The notes: generated by a model from the letters alone, not told the origin. Shown: positions 1-7,476, counted from the stretch's first letter. The stretch: 10,431 nt of DNA from TMED23 sp964639965 (GCA_964639965.1 CAZXGI010000083.1:1-10431), one strand, 5' to 3'. Made by a program: numbers and translations.

Positions 1-317
1 TCAATAATAATTTTTTTAAATTTAGGAATTTGACTATTTTCAACTTTAGAAAATAAATCGGTTACGGTGTCTACGAGATCACCGCGTATTGAACAACAAA
101 TACAACCATTTTTCAGTAAAAGCGTGTTTTCAATGGAACTCTCTATCAATAGATTGTCTAACCCAACTTCTCCAAATTCGTTTATTATTAAAGCAATATC
201 GTTCATTTTTGGTTGTGCGGTTAAATAGTTAAGTAATGTTGTTTTTCCACTGCCGAGAAATCCAGTCACGACCGAAACTGGAACTTTAACAAAATCATTA
301 TCTTTCGTGAAACTCAT
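1..317 (-). CDS. CobW/G3E-family GTPase, N-terminal part (partial at window edge)
   Basis: I translated this from the reverse strand: 105 codons from an ATG at 317, then the window ends with the frame still open. The Walker A / G1 loop GFLGSGKTT lies at residues 19-27, NEFGEVGLD at 46-54, and the CxCC metal-binding motif CICC at 72-75, followed by SIRGDLVDT. This combination defines the COG0523 (CobW/P47K/YjiA/ZNG) branch of the G3E GTPases. These use GTP hydrolysis to insert or move metals (Zn, Co) into client proteins in the cytoplasm. AGGAAA lies about 9 nt before the ATG and supports this start. The gene is divergent from the beta-propeller gene starting at 417. The C-terminal CobW_C domain is outside the window, so the metal specificity and subgroup (CobW, zinc chaperone or nitrile-hydratase activator) cannot be decided. 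The family assignment is secure; the client is unknown. Confidence 0.93.
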   Translation of the reverse strand, partial: MSFTKDNDFVKVPVSVVTGFLGSGKTTLLNYLTAQPKMNDIALIINEFGEVGLDNLLIESSIENTLLLKNGCICCSIRGDLVDTVTDLFSKVENSQIPKFKKIII

Positions 318-353
318 CAAATAAATTTCCTGAATCTAATTACTGCTCAGTGT

Positions 354-381
354 TTGCATTTGTCAAAATGGTTAAGATAAT
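354..381 (+). promoter_or_regulatory. Possible sigma70-type promoter for the LVIVD gene
   Basis: GATAAT at 376-381 matches five of six bases of the -10 consensus. TTGCAT at 354-359 is a weak -35 match, with a 16-nt spacer. Initiation near 388 would leave a leader of about 29 nt containing the ribosome site AGGGGAG (398-404). A competing reading uses TTGTCA (360-365) as -35 with TATCAA (384-389). The region also has to carry the divergent CobW promoter. This is pattern matching in AT-rich DNA and is weak. Confidence 0.3.
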
Positions 382-416
382 AGTATCAATAAATTTCAGG
401 GGAGTTCAAAACTAAT

Positions 417-1649
417 ATGCCGAATACGATTTCGAAAAACATGAAACTCATAGACCATAATACACTTGGTGGGTTTGGTGGTGTCGGTGAAGGAATGGCA
501 ATTCAATTAACTCGCAAGGGGAAACGTGTATTATGGATTGCCCACGAAGGCCCACCAAAAAATTTCACTGGCGTTGATGTGACTGACCCAAAAAATACTA
601 AAGTCATTTGCCAGACAGAACTTCCACATCAAAATATGCGCTCTAACTCCCTGGAAGTAACTGGTGATATACTGGCTGTCGCCTACCAAGTTTATGAATT
701 AGGACTGGAGCCTGCAGGGATTGAGCTATTTGATGTAAGTGATCCAGAAAATCCTAAATCAATTGGTTTTCACTCAACAGCAGGTCCCCATTCAAGAGGT
801 GTCCACTGTTTATGGTTTGTTGACGGTGAATACGTCCACATGGCAAGTGGGACACCCGACTTAATACCAAGGCATCCAAGAGACGACCAAATTTATCAAA
901 TTATCGATGTGCGCAAACCAAGTAAGATGGAGGAAGTCGGTCGGTGGTGGTACCCAGGAACGATGGAAGGGGATGAAGCTCCCCCACCAGAACGGATAAT
1001 TCCTGAACCGCTCGATGTGTTGAGGGGTGGTGATGCGTTTAGATTGCATAACGCTAATATTTACCCAGATTATCCAAATCGAGCATATTTAGGTTACATT
1101 GATGGTGGCGCTTTTATTTTGGATATTTCCGATAAATCTAAACCCGAGATCATATCTCATTGGAGCCCTCATAACCCCTACCCCGGTTTTACCCATACGG
1201 TTATGCCACTTTTTGAGCGCGGATTACTAATAGTATCTGACGAATGTATTAAAGATAACGCTGAAGACTGGCCTAAACTTACATGGGTAATTGATGCGAG
1301 AAACGAAAAAAATTTAGTCCCGATTAGTACATTACCACTCCCCCCAGTTGAAGAATTTGGACAAAAGGGTGGCCGTTTCGGATCTCATAATTTACACGAA
1401 AATCGGCCTGGACCATCATTCCATAGTGAGGAAATCATCATTGGTGCATTCTTTAACGCTGGGATACGTGTTTACAACTTGAAAAATCCTTATCAGCCAG
1501 AGCTGATAGCCTATTTTATTCCGCCAGCTCCAGAGAATTCCCGTGTACCTGCTATCCAGATGAATGAAGTTTATGTTGACGAAAATGGTATTGTTTATGC
1601 CGGAGACCGTTGGGCTGGCGGTCTTTATGTTATGGAGATGGATATATAG
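417..1649 (+). CDS. LVIVD-repeat beta-propeller protein, His-rich
   Basis: This 410-residue protein has no signal peptide or membrane segment, so it is probably cytoplasmic. Six recurring units end in a strand, a D-x-(S/T)-(D/N)-P-like turn and a second strand: residues 52-70 (GVDVTDPKN), 101-121 (LFDVSDPENP), 160-178 (IIDVRKPSK), 232-251 (ILDISDKSKP), 289-309 (VIDARNEKN) and 349-370 (VYNLKNPYQP). This is the LVIVD / COG5276 repeat pattern, expected to fold as a beta-propeller. Histidines sit in conserved-looking loops: PHSRGVH (124-130), RLHN (209-212), THT (259-261) and SHNLHE (323-328). That spacing invites a metal site, as in the related-looking selenium-binding/methanethiol-oxidase propellers, but this is inference. 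The family's activity is generally uncharacterised. AGGGGAG at 398-404 supports the ATG at 417. The end (GGLYVMEMDI) is a natural family C-terminus. The next gene overlaps or abuts it. Confidence 0.82.
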   Translation: MPNTISKNMKLIDHNTLGGFGGVGEGMAIQLTRKGKRVLWIAHEGPPKNFTGVDVTDPKNTKVICQTELPHQNMRSNSLEVTGDILAVAYQVYELGLEPAGIELFDVSDPENPKSIGFHSTAGPHSRGVHCLWFVDGEYVHMASGTPDLIPRHPRDDQIYQIIDVRKPSKMEEVGRWWYPGTMEGDEAPPPERIIPEPLDVLRGGDAFRLHNANIYPDYPNRAYLGYIDGGAFILDISDKSKPEIISHWSPHNPYPGFTHTVMPLFERGLLIVSDECIKDNAEDWPKLTWVIDARNEKNLVPISTLPLPPVEEFGQKGGRFGSHNLHENRPGPSFHSEEIIIGAFFNAGIRVYNLKNPYQPELIAYFIPPAPENSRVPAIQMNEVYVDENGIVYAGDRWAGGLYVMEMDI

Positions 1650-2359
1650 AAACTCTTATTATTTATGGGTTAGTTTCAGACCCGGAGACCGTCGCCAAAA
1701 AAATACGTCCCATACCAGGCGGCTCTTCCTACGAGCTATCAAATCAACATGCTCTTTTAACAGAAAATTCTCCTGCACTACGCCTAAGCAGCCAAGGGTG
1801 GATGCATTTCTCTCCTGATGCTCTTATTGAGGCTAATAATTCAAAGTTACTCTTTGATCTAACAGTTGAAAAAATAATGAAAGGCATTGACCCTTTTTCC
1901 CAATCTACTCGAGTATTTATTGATTCTTATTTTAAGTTCATGTCAGAACAAACCCGAAAGATTGTAGCTAACAATAATACAGAAGAAATTTTCACGCAAA
2001 GCGACTGGATTTATTCTACCTGGTTGCCAATGCCAAATACCAACATCCTTCTGTCACCTAAATTTAATAATGAAGACGCAAATTTTGCCGAATTTGATTT
2101 ATCTTTCTGGACCGGGAAGGAATTGATTTGCATCCAATTAAATCAATCAACCACGATGGTTAAATCAAAACAGAATAAAAGAGAATTCCTTATGAATACA
2201 CATCCAGATATAAGAATTATTGAGATTCCTCCGAATCGTTTATCTAATGTTAAAACAACATTCCCAAGTGAACTTTTTGATGAAAATTTTAATCAGTTTT
2301 GGAATGGACTGCAATTACCTCAGGGCCCAAATACGTACCCAATCCTAACAAACATATAA
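1610..2359 (+). CDS. Hypothetical protein, overlapping start
   Basis: I do not recognise this protein. The open frame runs to TAA at 2359. It has no ATG near its 5' end: the first usable codon is TTG at 1610, inside the preceding gene, which would give 249 residues and a 40-nt overlap. A better-placed ribosome site, GGAG (1634-1637), sits 8 nt before an ATA at 1646 that overlaps the preceding TAG stop as ATAG, so initiation may occur there on a rare codon. From about residue 15 (LIIYGLVSDPETV) the composition is that of an ordinary soluble protein with no membrane segment. The C-terminal half contains AEFDLSF (160-166), ELICIQL (171-177), a probable helix KREFLMNTHP (190-199) and a strand IRIIEIPP (201-208). 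This resembles the strand-strand-helix-strand layout of PD-(D/E)XK-type folds, but the usual ExK is not present. The gene is probably cotranscribed with the propeller gene. Its function is unknown. Confidence 0.6.
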   Translation: MGWRSLCYGDGYIETLIIYGLVSDPETVAKKIRPIPGGSSYELSNQHALLTENSPALRLSSQGWMHFSPDALIEANNSKLLFDLTVEKIMKGIDPFSQSTRVFIDSYFKFMSEQTRKIVANNNTEEIFTQSDWIYSTWLPMPNTNILLSPKFNNEDANFAEFDLSFWTGKELICIQLNQSTTMVKSKQNKREFLMNTHPDIRIIEIPPNRLSNVKTTFPSELFDENFNQFWNGLQLPQGPNTYPILTNI

Positions 2360-2475
2360 TCCGATTAAGCAATAGTTCAGCCTCGTTACCATGGAAGACT
2401 GGAAGCCCTAAACCATGCAAAACCACTATCAAGTAAATAAAATTCTATATTGGTAGCACTAGTTAGGTTCTATGG
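2360..2475. other. Convergent intergenic region, no clear terminator
   Basis: 116 nt between the ends of the unrecognised gene and the aldehyde dehydrogenase gene. It holds only short palindromes (ACCATGGT-like at about 2389-2394, ACTAGT at about 2458-2463). There is no GC-rich stem followed by a T run in either direction. I see no open frame of note. Confidence 0.5.
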
Positions 2476-3984
2476 TTAATTTATCCCTATAACCACGGAC
2501 TTATGTTCAGTATAATGATTAATGACTTCTTCGCCTAGGTCCCGGCCTATCCCTGACTGTCTATATCCCCCCATAGGCATTGCCGGATGAGGAAATGGAC
2601 TACTATTCACATATACTTGCCCAGCTCTTATTTTAGGAACGAGTTGGTGAACCTTTTGAATATCGCAACTCCAAATATAAGATGAAAGACCATATGTAGT
2701 ATCATTTGCTAATGCCGCTGCTTCCTCCAGATCATCAAAAGGAATAGCAGTTATCACAGGCCCAAATATTTCCTCTTGAACGACCTGTGAAGATTGAGGA
2801 GGATTTACCAAGACAGTCGGCTCAACATAATATCCGGGGCCATCAATCATCGACCCACCCGTCACTGCCTCACCACCGGATTTTACGCCAGCTTCAATCA
2901 GACCCATAACCTTATCGCGATGAGCTTCTGAGACTAGAGGACCTATTTTCGTCTCAGGGTGCAATCCTGGACCCACTTTTAAAGACTTAGCCTCTTTCGT
3001 CAGTCGTTTTACAGCTTTATCAAAAATTCCTCTCTGTATATAAAGTCTTGATCCTGCAACACAAACTTGGCCTGTATTCCCAAAAATGCCCATCGATATC
3101 CCTTGGACGGCTTTATCCAGATTAGCATCATCCAACAAAATTACAGGTGACTTACCCCCTAATTCGAGAGTAACATTTTTCAGTGTTTCCGTTGCAGCTT
3201 TGTTAATTGCCTTTCCTGTCACGGCGGAACCTGTAAAACTTATTTTACTAACTAAAGGGTGTTCAACTAACGCTTGCCCTGCCTCCGCTCCAAGACCATT
3301 TACAACATTAATTACACCAGAAGGAATACCAGCATCAACAGCAAGTTCAGCCAATCGTATAGTTGCTAAAGGTGTAACTTCAGAAGGCTTGATAACTATC
3401 GTGCAGCCCGTCGCCAAAGCGGGGGCAATTTTCCACATGGCTATCATCAAGGGTACATTCCAGGGAACTATAGCCCCTACAACACCAACAGGCTCCCGAC
3501 TTGTATACGCAAAAAATCGTTTGTCTGGCATAGGTTCGCCGATATCCATTGTCCGGCCATTAATTTTAGTTGGCCAGCCAGCCATATAACGCAATGTTTC
3601 GAGCACATTCCCAACCTCTACGTACTGGCCTATAAAACTTGGCATGCCAACATCAAGTGCTTCAAGTTGGCCTAATTCTTCCGCATGCCCTTCAATCAAA
3701 TCGGCGAAACGGTGCATCAATTTTTCTCGATTAGCCGGCGGCATATCTCGCCATAATGGATCGTTAAACGCAGTATGCGCCGCCTGAACGGCGGCATCAA
3801 TATCTTTATCGTTTCCCTTTGGTATTTGGGCTAGCACCTCTGAACTTGAGGGATCAATTACAGGAAATGAACCATTACCACTTCCGGCAATCCATTCACC
3901 TCCAATAAAGTGTTTCATTTCCTGATTTAAAAATTGCTGAGTATCAGAGATCAAAGTCTTTAAATCATTTGACATAACGTTCAT
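2476..3984 (-). CDS. NAD(P)-dependent aldehyde dehydrogenase
   Basis: A full-length (502 aa) member of the ALDH superfamily, a cytosolic enzyme oxidising an aldehyde to a carboxylic acid with NAD(P)+. All hallmark residues are visible: the oxyanion Asn176 in PWN, Lys199 in IKPSE for the cofactor, FTGS at 250-253, the general base Glu274 in LELGGK, the catalytic Cys308 in GQVCVAGS, EEIFGP at 404-409, and the C-terminal GGYRQSGIGRD (472-482). Overall it resembles the phenylacetaldehyde/betaine-aldehyde type of ALDH rather than CoA-acylating enzymes. The exact substrate is not readable. GAGGAG about 7 nt before the ATG at 3984 supports that start; an in-frame ATG three codons later is less well placed. 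It lies 14 nt downstream of the ThDP enzyme gene, so the two are almost certainly one transcript, and it probably oxidises an aldehyde made by that enzyme or in the same pathway. Confidence 0.95.
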   Translation of the reverse strand: MNVMSNDLKTLISDTQQFLNQEMKHFIGGEWIAGSGNGSFPVIDPSSSEVLAQIPKGNDKDIDAAVQAAHTAFNDPLWRDMPPANREKLMHRFADLIEGHAEELGQLEALDVGMPSFIGQYVEVGNVLETLRYMAGWPTKINGRTMDIGEPMPDKRFFAYTSREPVGVVGAIVPWNVPLMIAMWKIAPALATGCTIVIKPSEVTPLATIRLAELAVDAGIPSGVINVVNGLGAEAGQALVEHPLVSKISFTGSAVTGKAINKAATETLKNVTLELGGKSPVILLDDANLDKAVQGISMGIFGNTGQVCVAGSRLYIQRGIFDKAVKRLTKEAKSLKVGPGLHPETKIGPLVSEAHRDKVMGLIEAGVKSGGEAVTGGSMIDGPGYYVEPTVLVNPPQSSQVVQEEIFGPVITAIPFDDLEEAAALANDTTYGLSSYIWSCDIQKVHQLVPKIRAGQVYVNSSPFPHPAMPMGGYRQSGIGRDLGEEVINHYTEHKSVVIGIN

Positions 3985-3998
3985 AAATATTCTCCTCG

Positions 3999-5663
3999 TT
4001 AGGAATATGTCATAAGAATATATTTCCAGGGGCTTTTTTCAGTATTACGATCAACTTTAACTTCAATGACAGCTGGCTCACCATCTTCAATTGCCTTTTT
4101 CAATGCACCTTCCAGACCAGCAGGATCCTCAACAGCACAAGCTTTAATGCCAAAGGCTTCAGATAAAGCAACAAAATCGGGATTTTTTAAATCACTGCCA
4201 ATAGGGGGCCGTTTATATATACGTCTCATATCACGTCGAACATTAGCAAAAGCTGAATTATTCATAATAATAGTAATCAAACCAATATCTTCTTGGGCTG
4301 CTGTAGCCAGTTCCTGAACGCCGAACATAAATCCTCCGTCACCGGTTACGGAGATAACTACCTTATCAGGATTAGCAACCTTAACGCCCAGAGCCGCTTG
4401 AAATCCGAAACCTAAGTTACCCTGAAAACCACAAGTAACATAAGTTCGAGGCTCATAAACAGGAAATGCGAATTGCGATGCAAAGCCAATCTGACTAATT
4501 TCTTCAACGAAAAAACCGTCACGGGGCAGCGCCTCACGTATCACCTTTAAGTAGTCAACATGCGGTTTAATTTCTTGCACTTTCTGATTTGCCCAATTCT
4601 TCGAATACGCAATATCAGATATCGCCGTTGTTTTGGATTTATAATGTGCTTTAAGCGCCTTTGCTAAAGCTCGGGCACCAACATCTGAATCAGCAACAAT
4701 ACCCGCATGCGGTACAAGCCGTGTCATTTCTGAGGGATCAATATCGATGCGAACAAGATGAGGAGGTGCCAACGGGTTAACAACAGCACCCATTGGATTT
4801 GACCATCTCATATATGGCATCTCAAGGCGTGTTCCAATGCCAATCAGCACATCCGAATCCCGCCAAAGGTCATGAGCAGCCACAGATGAAACTCCAAGCT
4901 CATGATCCTCACTTACAATCCCTCTTCCTCCCCGGAAAGCACCAACAGGAGCTTGAAGGATCTCAGCTAACTCTAATACGGCTTCCCTGGCGTGTAATGC
5001 TCCACTCCCTAATAAAATAATAGGGTTCTTTGCATCTTTGATTAGCTTCACAGCAGACTCAATTTCAGATTTTTTTACTGGCGACAATGGGTCCAATTCT
5101 GCCGGAGGCAATATCCCCACCATTTCATTCTGAGCCATATCATCCCAGCACATTTCGACGGATACAGGACCCGGTCGACCGGAATTCATTATTTTGAAAG
5201 CTTCATTTATAACTTCCGGGGCATCTGAAACACGTTGAATGCGGACAGACCATTTGGTCAGCGTTTTCAGAGTTGCTATTTGATCCGGAAGTTCATGCAA
5301 ATGCCCACGTAATTTTCCGAGAGCCTCACGAGGTATTTGACCAGTTAAGCAAAGAACAGGAACATTTGCACCCCAAGCCGTGCAGAGGGCTGCCATCGTA
5401 TTTAAAACTCCTGGACCAGGAACAACAGAATAAATACCCGGGCGTCCTAAAGATTTCGCATATCCATATGCCATATAAGCCGCAGCTTGCTCATGTCGCG
5501 CTCCCACTGTTCTGATACGCGACTGCACTCGAGCGAGGGCATCAAATATTGGATATGTTTGGGCTCCGGGGATGCCAAAAACGGTATCAACACCATTTTG
5601 CAACAGAGATTGGACAATTGCTTCGCCACCACTCATCATTTTTTTCTGTAAATTCTCAATCAT
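3999..5663 (-). CDS. Thiamine-diphosphate-dependent enzyme, acetolactate-synthase-like
   Basis: A complete ThDP enzyme of the decarboxylase/carboligase superfamily with the usual three domains (numbering from an upstream TTG at 5669). The N-terminal pyrimidine-binding domain has VFGIPGAQ (30-37) and the activating Glu60 in ARHEQAAAYMAYGYA. The central domain spans roughly 200-340, with IDIDPSEM at 308-315. The C-terminal pyrophosphate domain has GDGGFMF (443-449) and NN at 470-471, forming the GDG-(x~25)-NN magnesium/ThDP motif. The layout matches the IlvB/acetolactate-synthase-like group, but no small regulatory subunit gene is present. It may therefore be a decarboxylase or carboligase outside branched-chain amino-acid synthesis. 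Start: the frame opens with TTG at 5669, then ATG at 5663, then tandem ATGs at 5639/5636. None has a strong ribosome site, and family N-termini would fit the last pair well (MSGGEAIVQ). I give 5663 as a compromise. The downstream partner is the aldehyde dehydrogenase. Confidence 0.9.
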   Translation of the reverse strand: MIENLQKKMMSGGEAIVQSLLQNGVDTVFGIPGAQTYPIFDALARVQSRIRTVGARHEQAAAYMAYGYAKSLGRPGIYSVVPGPGVLNTMAALCTAWGANVPVLCLTGQIPREALGKLRGHLHELPDQIATLKTLTKWSVRIQRVSDAPEVINEAFKIMNSGRPGPVSVEMCWDDMAQNEMVGILPPAELDPLSPVKKSEIESAVKLIKDAKNPIILLGSGALHAREAVLELAEILQAPVGAFRGGRGIVSEDHELGVSSVAAHDLWRDSDVLIGIGTRLEMPYMRWSNPMGAVVNPLAPPHLVRIDIDPSEMTRLVPHAGIVADSDVGARALAKALKAHYKSKTTAISDIAYSKNWANQKVQEIKPHVDYLKVIREALPRDGFFVEEISQIGFASQFAFPVYEPRTYVTCGFQGNLGFGFQAALGVKVANPDKVVISVTGDGGFMFGVQELATAAQEDIGLITIIMNNSAFANVRRDMRRIYKRPPIGSDLKNPDFVALSEAFGIKACAVEDPAGLEGALKKAIEDGEPAVIEVKVDRNTEKSPWKYILMTYS

Positions 5664-5873
5664 CTTCAATATTCTAAATTGGTTGATATACCAGTTAATT
5701 TACTATCATAACATACGCCCATTAACAGCATTTAGTCGCCAAAAACACAACAGCCTTTACCTAAAAAGTTAGAATAATATTGGAAAAGAAACAAAAATAA
5801 TCTAATAACCGGATAAACAAGAAGTCAACAAACCATACATACAAATACCCATCTCAAGAAGGCTACCACATAA
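5664..5873. other. Divergent intergenic region (ThDP enzyme / EamA transporter)
   Basis: About 210 nt of AT-rich DNA separate two divergent genes and must carry both promoters. On the minus strand an extended -10-like TGGTATATC lies about 25-30 nt upstream of the ThDP gene, but with no good -35 at the right distance. On the plus strand, AAGAAGG at 5856-5862 is a plausible ribosome site for the transporter ATG at 5874. I see no clear inverted-repeat operator, riboswitch or small gene, and no convincing full promoter. Confidence 0.4.
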
Positions 5874-6649
5874 ATGAATTCTTCAAACACAAGCCTAAAA
5901 GCAGCATCAAATACCACATTCGTAGGCTCTGCGCTTCTAATCATACTATCCGTATCCCTGTTTACCGGCTCCCATGGATTTGTCAGGGGCGTTGGCAAAT
6001 CAATTCATCCCTATGAAATAGCCTTCTTTACAAGTCTTTTTTCATTCGCTTTTTATTTACCTTGGCTTTTAAGAACTAAATTTGATGCAATGAGAACTTC
6101 CAAATTTCATATTCACTTTTTTAGAGCTTTCTTTAATGCTGGAGCCGTCGGCGCCTGGTATACGGCGTTATCCTTGACCCCTCTAGCAGATGCTACAGCT
6201 CTTGCTTTGACAAGCCCCCTATTTGTAACACTTGGTGCCGTCTTATTCTTGAAAGAAACTGCACGCTTGCGGCGATGGATTGCAATTGGAGTAGGCATTT
6301 TTGGGGCACTTTTAATTATCCGGCCTGGTTTTCAATCTTTTAGTTTTGGCTTCTTATTTGTTCTCGNNNNNNNNNNNNNNNNNNNNNNNNNNNNNNNNNN
6401 NNNNNNNNNNNNNNNNNNNNNNNNNNNNNNNNNNNNNNNNNNNNNNNNNNNNNNNNNNNNNNNNNNGAACCTTTTAATTTCGTGCGACTAATCATTGCAG
6501 CATTAATCGGGTTCTTTTTCTTTTCGGAACTGCCGGATGCCTGGACATGGGCTGGTGGACTTATAATTATCGCATCAACCAGTTATATTGCCCGGCGAGA
6601 AGCATTATTGAATGCCACAAAACCAGCAACTCAAGAAAAAATATTATAA
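5874..6649 (+). CDS. EamA/DMT-family transporter, interrupted by an assembly gap
   Basis: An inner-membrane drug/metabolite transporter with two EamA repeats, normally about 300 aa and ten membrane helices. The left part, 5874-6366 (164 codons), covers the first repeat: a hydrophobic helix at about residues 17-36, then SIHPYEIAFF, RAFFNAGAVGAWYTALS and the typical LTPLADATALALTSPLF and FLKETARLRRW. The right part, 6467-6649 (60 codons plus TAA), reads EPFNFVRLIIAAL, then FFFSELPDAWTWAGG, then SYIARREA, the standard end of the second repeat. The two halves are in different frames across the 100-N run, as expected if that run is only a placeholder. About 75-90 residues are missing by comparison with the family. 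I treat it as one intact gene, not a pseudogene. AAGAAGG at 5856-5862 supports the ATG. It is divergent from the ThDP/ALDH pair and convergent with the TauE gene. The substrate is unknown; amino-acid-like or small organic metabolite export is common in the family. Confidence 0.85.
6367..6466. other. Assembly gap, 100 N placeholder
   Basis: This is exactly 100 consecutive unknown bases inside the EamA gene. A round 100 is the conventional length for a gap of unknown size. For the reading frames on the two sides to join, the true missing length must leave remainder 2 when divided by 3, and 100 leaves remainder 1. Family length suggests roughly 225-270 nt are really absent. Confidence 0.97.
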
Positions 6650-6671
6650 TTATACTAAAATAACACCCAAC

Positions 6672-7442
6672 CTAGAACCAAACGGAAAAAGCATCATAAG
6701 ATAACTTCAGTGCCATAAAAGTCAAAACCAACTTTAGAGCCCTTCGAAAGATATTTTCTGATAGACGATTAAGAGCAAGTTTTCCCATATATGTGCCAAC
6801 AAATCCAAAAGAGATTAAGCTGATAATTAGCAGGATGTAGGGCGCAAAACTAAACCCAATAAATCCAAAAACAATTAATTTAAAACTATGCTGAATAGTC
6901 ATCAGGCTAGCATGTGTACCCACAATTTGCTTACGATCTTTGCTAGCTGCAATGACAAATGGCGCTATCAATGGACCGGTAGCTCCCACAAACATTGTTG
7001 TGAAAGCTCCTATAGCTCCAACACTAATAAAAGTAAACTTTCTAAATATTTGAGCTTTTAGCGCCGGAATCCATACCGTATACAAAATAAAAACTGAAAG
7101 AATAATTTGAAGAATTTCAACTGGCAGAGCCACTACTACCTGACCACCGATAATGGCTCCAATTATTGTTCCGACTACAAAAGTTGGAATAATATCTCGA
7201 AGCACATCGCGATATAGCAATAAAGCCCGTCCAAAATTTGAGCCTAACTGAACAAACCCATGTATAGGTATCAAAACAGTGGGTGGCATCAATAACGCCA
7301 TTGTCGCCAAAGTTAACGTTCCTCCACCAAGACCAACAGAGGCAGTAATCAAACTACCTAGAAATGAAACAATACATAGTAGTCCAAACTCCCAAAGTTC
7401 CACTCCAGTGCCATTGAGAAAAAAATAAATAAAACTGGTCAA
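6672..7442 (-). CDS. TauE/SafE-family anion permease (sulfite exporter-like)
   Basis: A 256-residue polytopic membrane protein with about eight hydrophobic segments. Its two halves carry the related motifs of the TauE/SafE (DUF81, COG0730) family. The first half has SVGLGGGTLTL (35-45), then the PIHGFVQLGSNFGRALLLYRD region (59-79). The second half has FVGATGPLIAPFV (151-163), then THASLMTIQHSFKLIVFGF (176-194). Family members move sulfite, sulfoacetate, taurine-derived or other organic anions across the inner membrane; the substrate here is not determined. The frame begins with TTG at 7442: an in-frame TGA lies about seven codons upstream and there is no ATG before residue 48. GGGAG (7447-7451) precedes the TTG by only 4 nt, a short but workable spacing. 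The gene follows the SDR gene after 34 nt, so it is probably the last gene of that transcript. Its end faces the transporter end across 22 nt. Confidence 0.88.
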   Translation of the reverse strand: MTSFIYFFLNGTGVELWEFGLLCIVSFLGSLITASVGLGGGTLTLATMALLMPPTVLIPIHGFVQLGSNFGRALLLYRDVLRDIIPTFVVGTIIGAIIGGQVVVALPVEILQIILSVFILYTVWIPALKAQIFRKFTFISVGAIGAFTTMFVGATGPLIAPFVIAASKDRKQIVGTHASLMTIQHSFKLIVFGFIGFSFAPYILLIISLISFGFVGTYMGKLALNRLSENIFRRALKLVLTFMALKLSYDAFSVWF

Positions 7443-7446
7443 CGTT

Positions 7447-7451
7447 CTCCC
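7447..7451 (-). promoter_or_regulatory. Ribosome site supporting a TTG start
   Basis: GGGAG on the minus strand, 4 nt before TTG (7442), is the only Shine-Dalgarno-like sequence near the 5' end of the TauE/SafE gene. It is the main reason for accepting a non-ATG start there. Confidence 0.5.
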
Positions 7452-7476
7452 GTAGGGTTTTCATGATTGAAAATTA

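Noticed and set aside
1564..1818. 84-codon plus-strand frame across the propeller/hypothetical junction
   Set aside because: It overlaps both better-supported frames, has no ribosome site and gives an Arg-rich, domain-free product.
417..2359. Single gene broken by a frameshift at about 1640
   Set aside because: The propeller ends at a normal family C-terminus (GGLYVMEMDI), and the second frame is not a continuation of LVIVD repeats.
2385..2470. Terminator or operator at the ACCATGG and ACTAGT palindromes
   Set aside because: These are only six to eight bases with no loop, GC stem or T run; expected by chance.
3086..3589. 167-codon open frame on the plus strand inside the aldehyde dehydrogenase gene
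   Set aside because: It is antisense to conserved ALDH motifs, shows no recognisable domain and has low-complexity composition; it is a shadow of the real gene.
3999..5663. Sulfoacetaldehyde acetyltransferase (Xsc), prompted by the nearby TauE/SafE gene
   Set aside because: The N-terminal motifs (VFGIPGAQ, ARHEQAAAYMAYGYA) and the length of about 555 aa fit the acetolactate-synthase-like group better, and no phosphotransacetylase gene is adjacent.
5874..6649. Transporter as a frameshifted pseudogene
   Set aside because: The frame change coincides exactly with the 100-N placeholder, and both flanks encode good family sequence.
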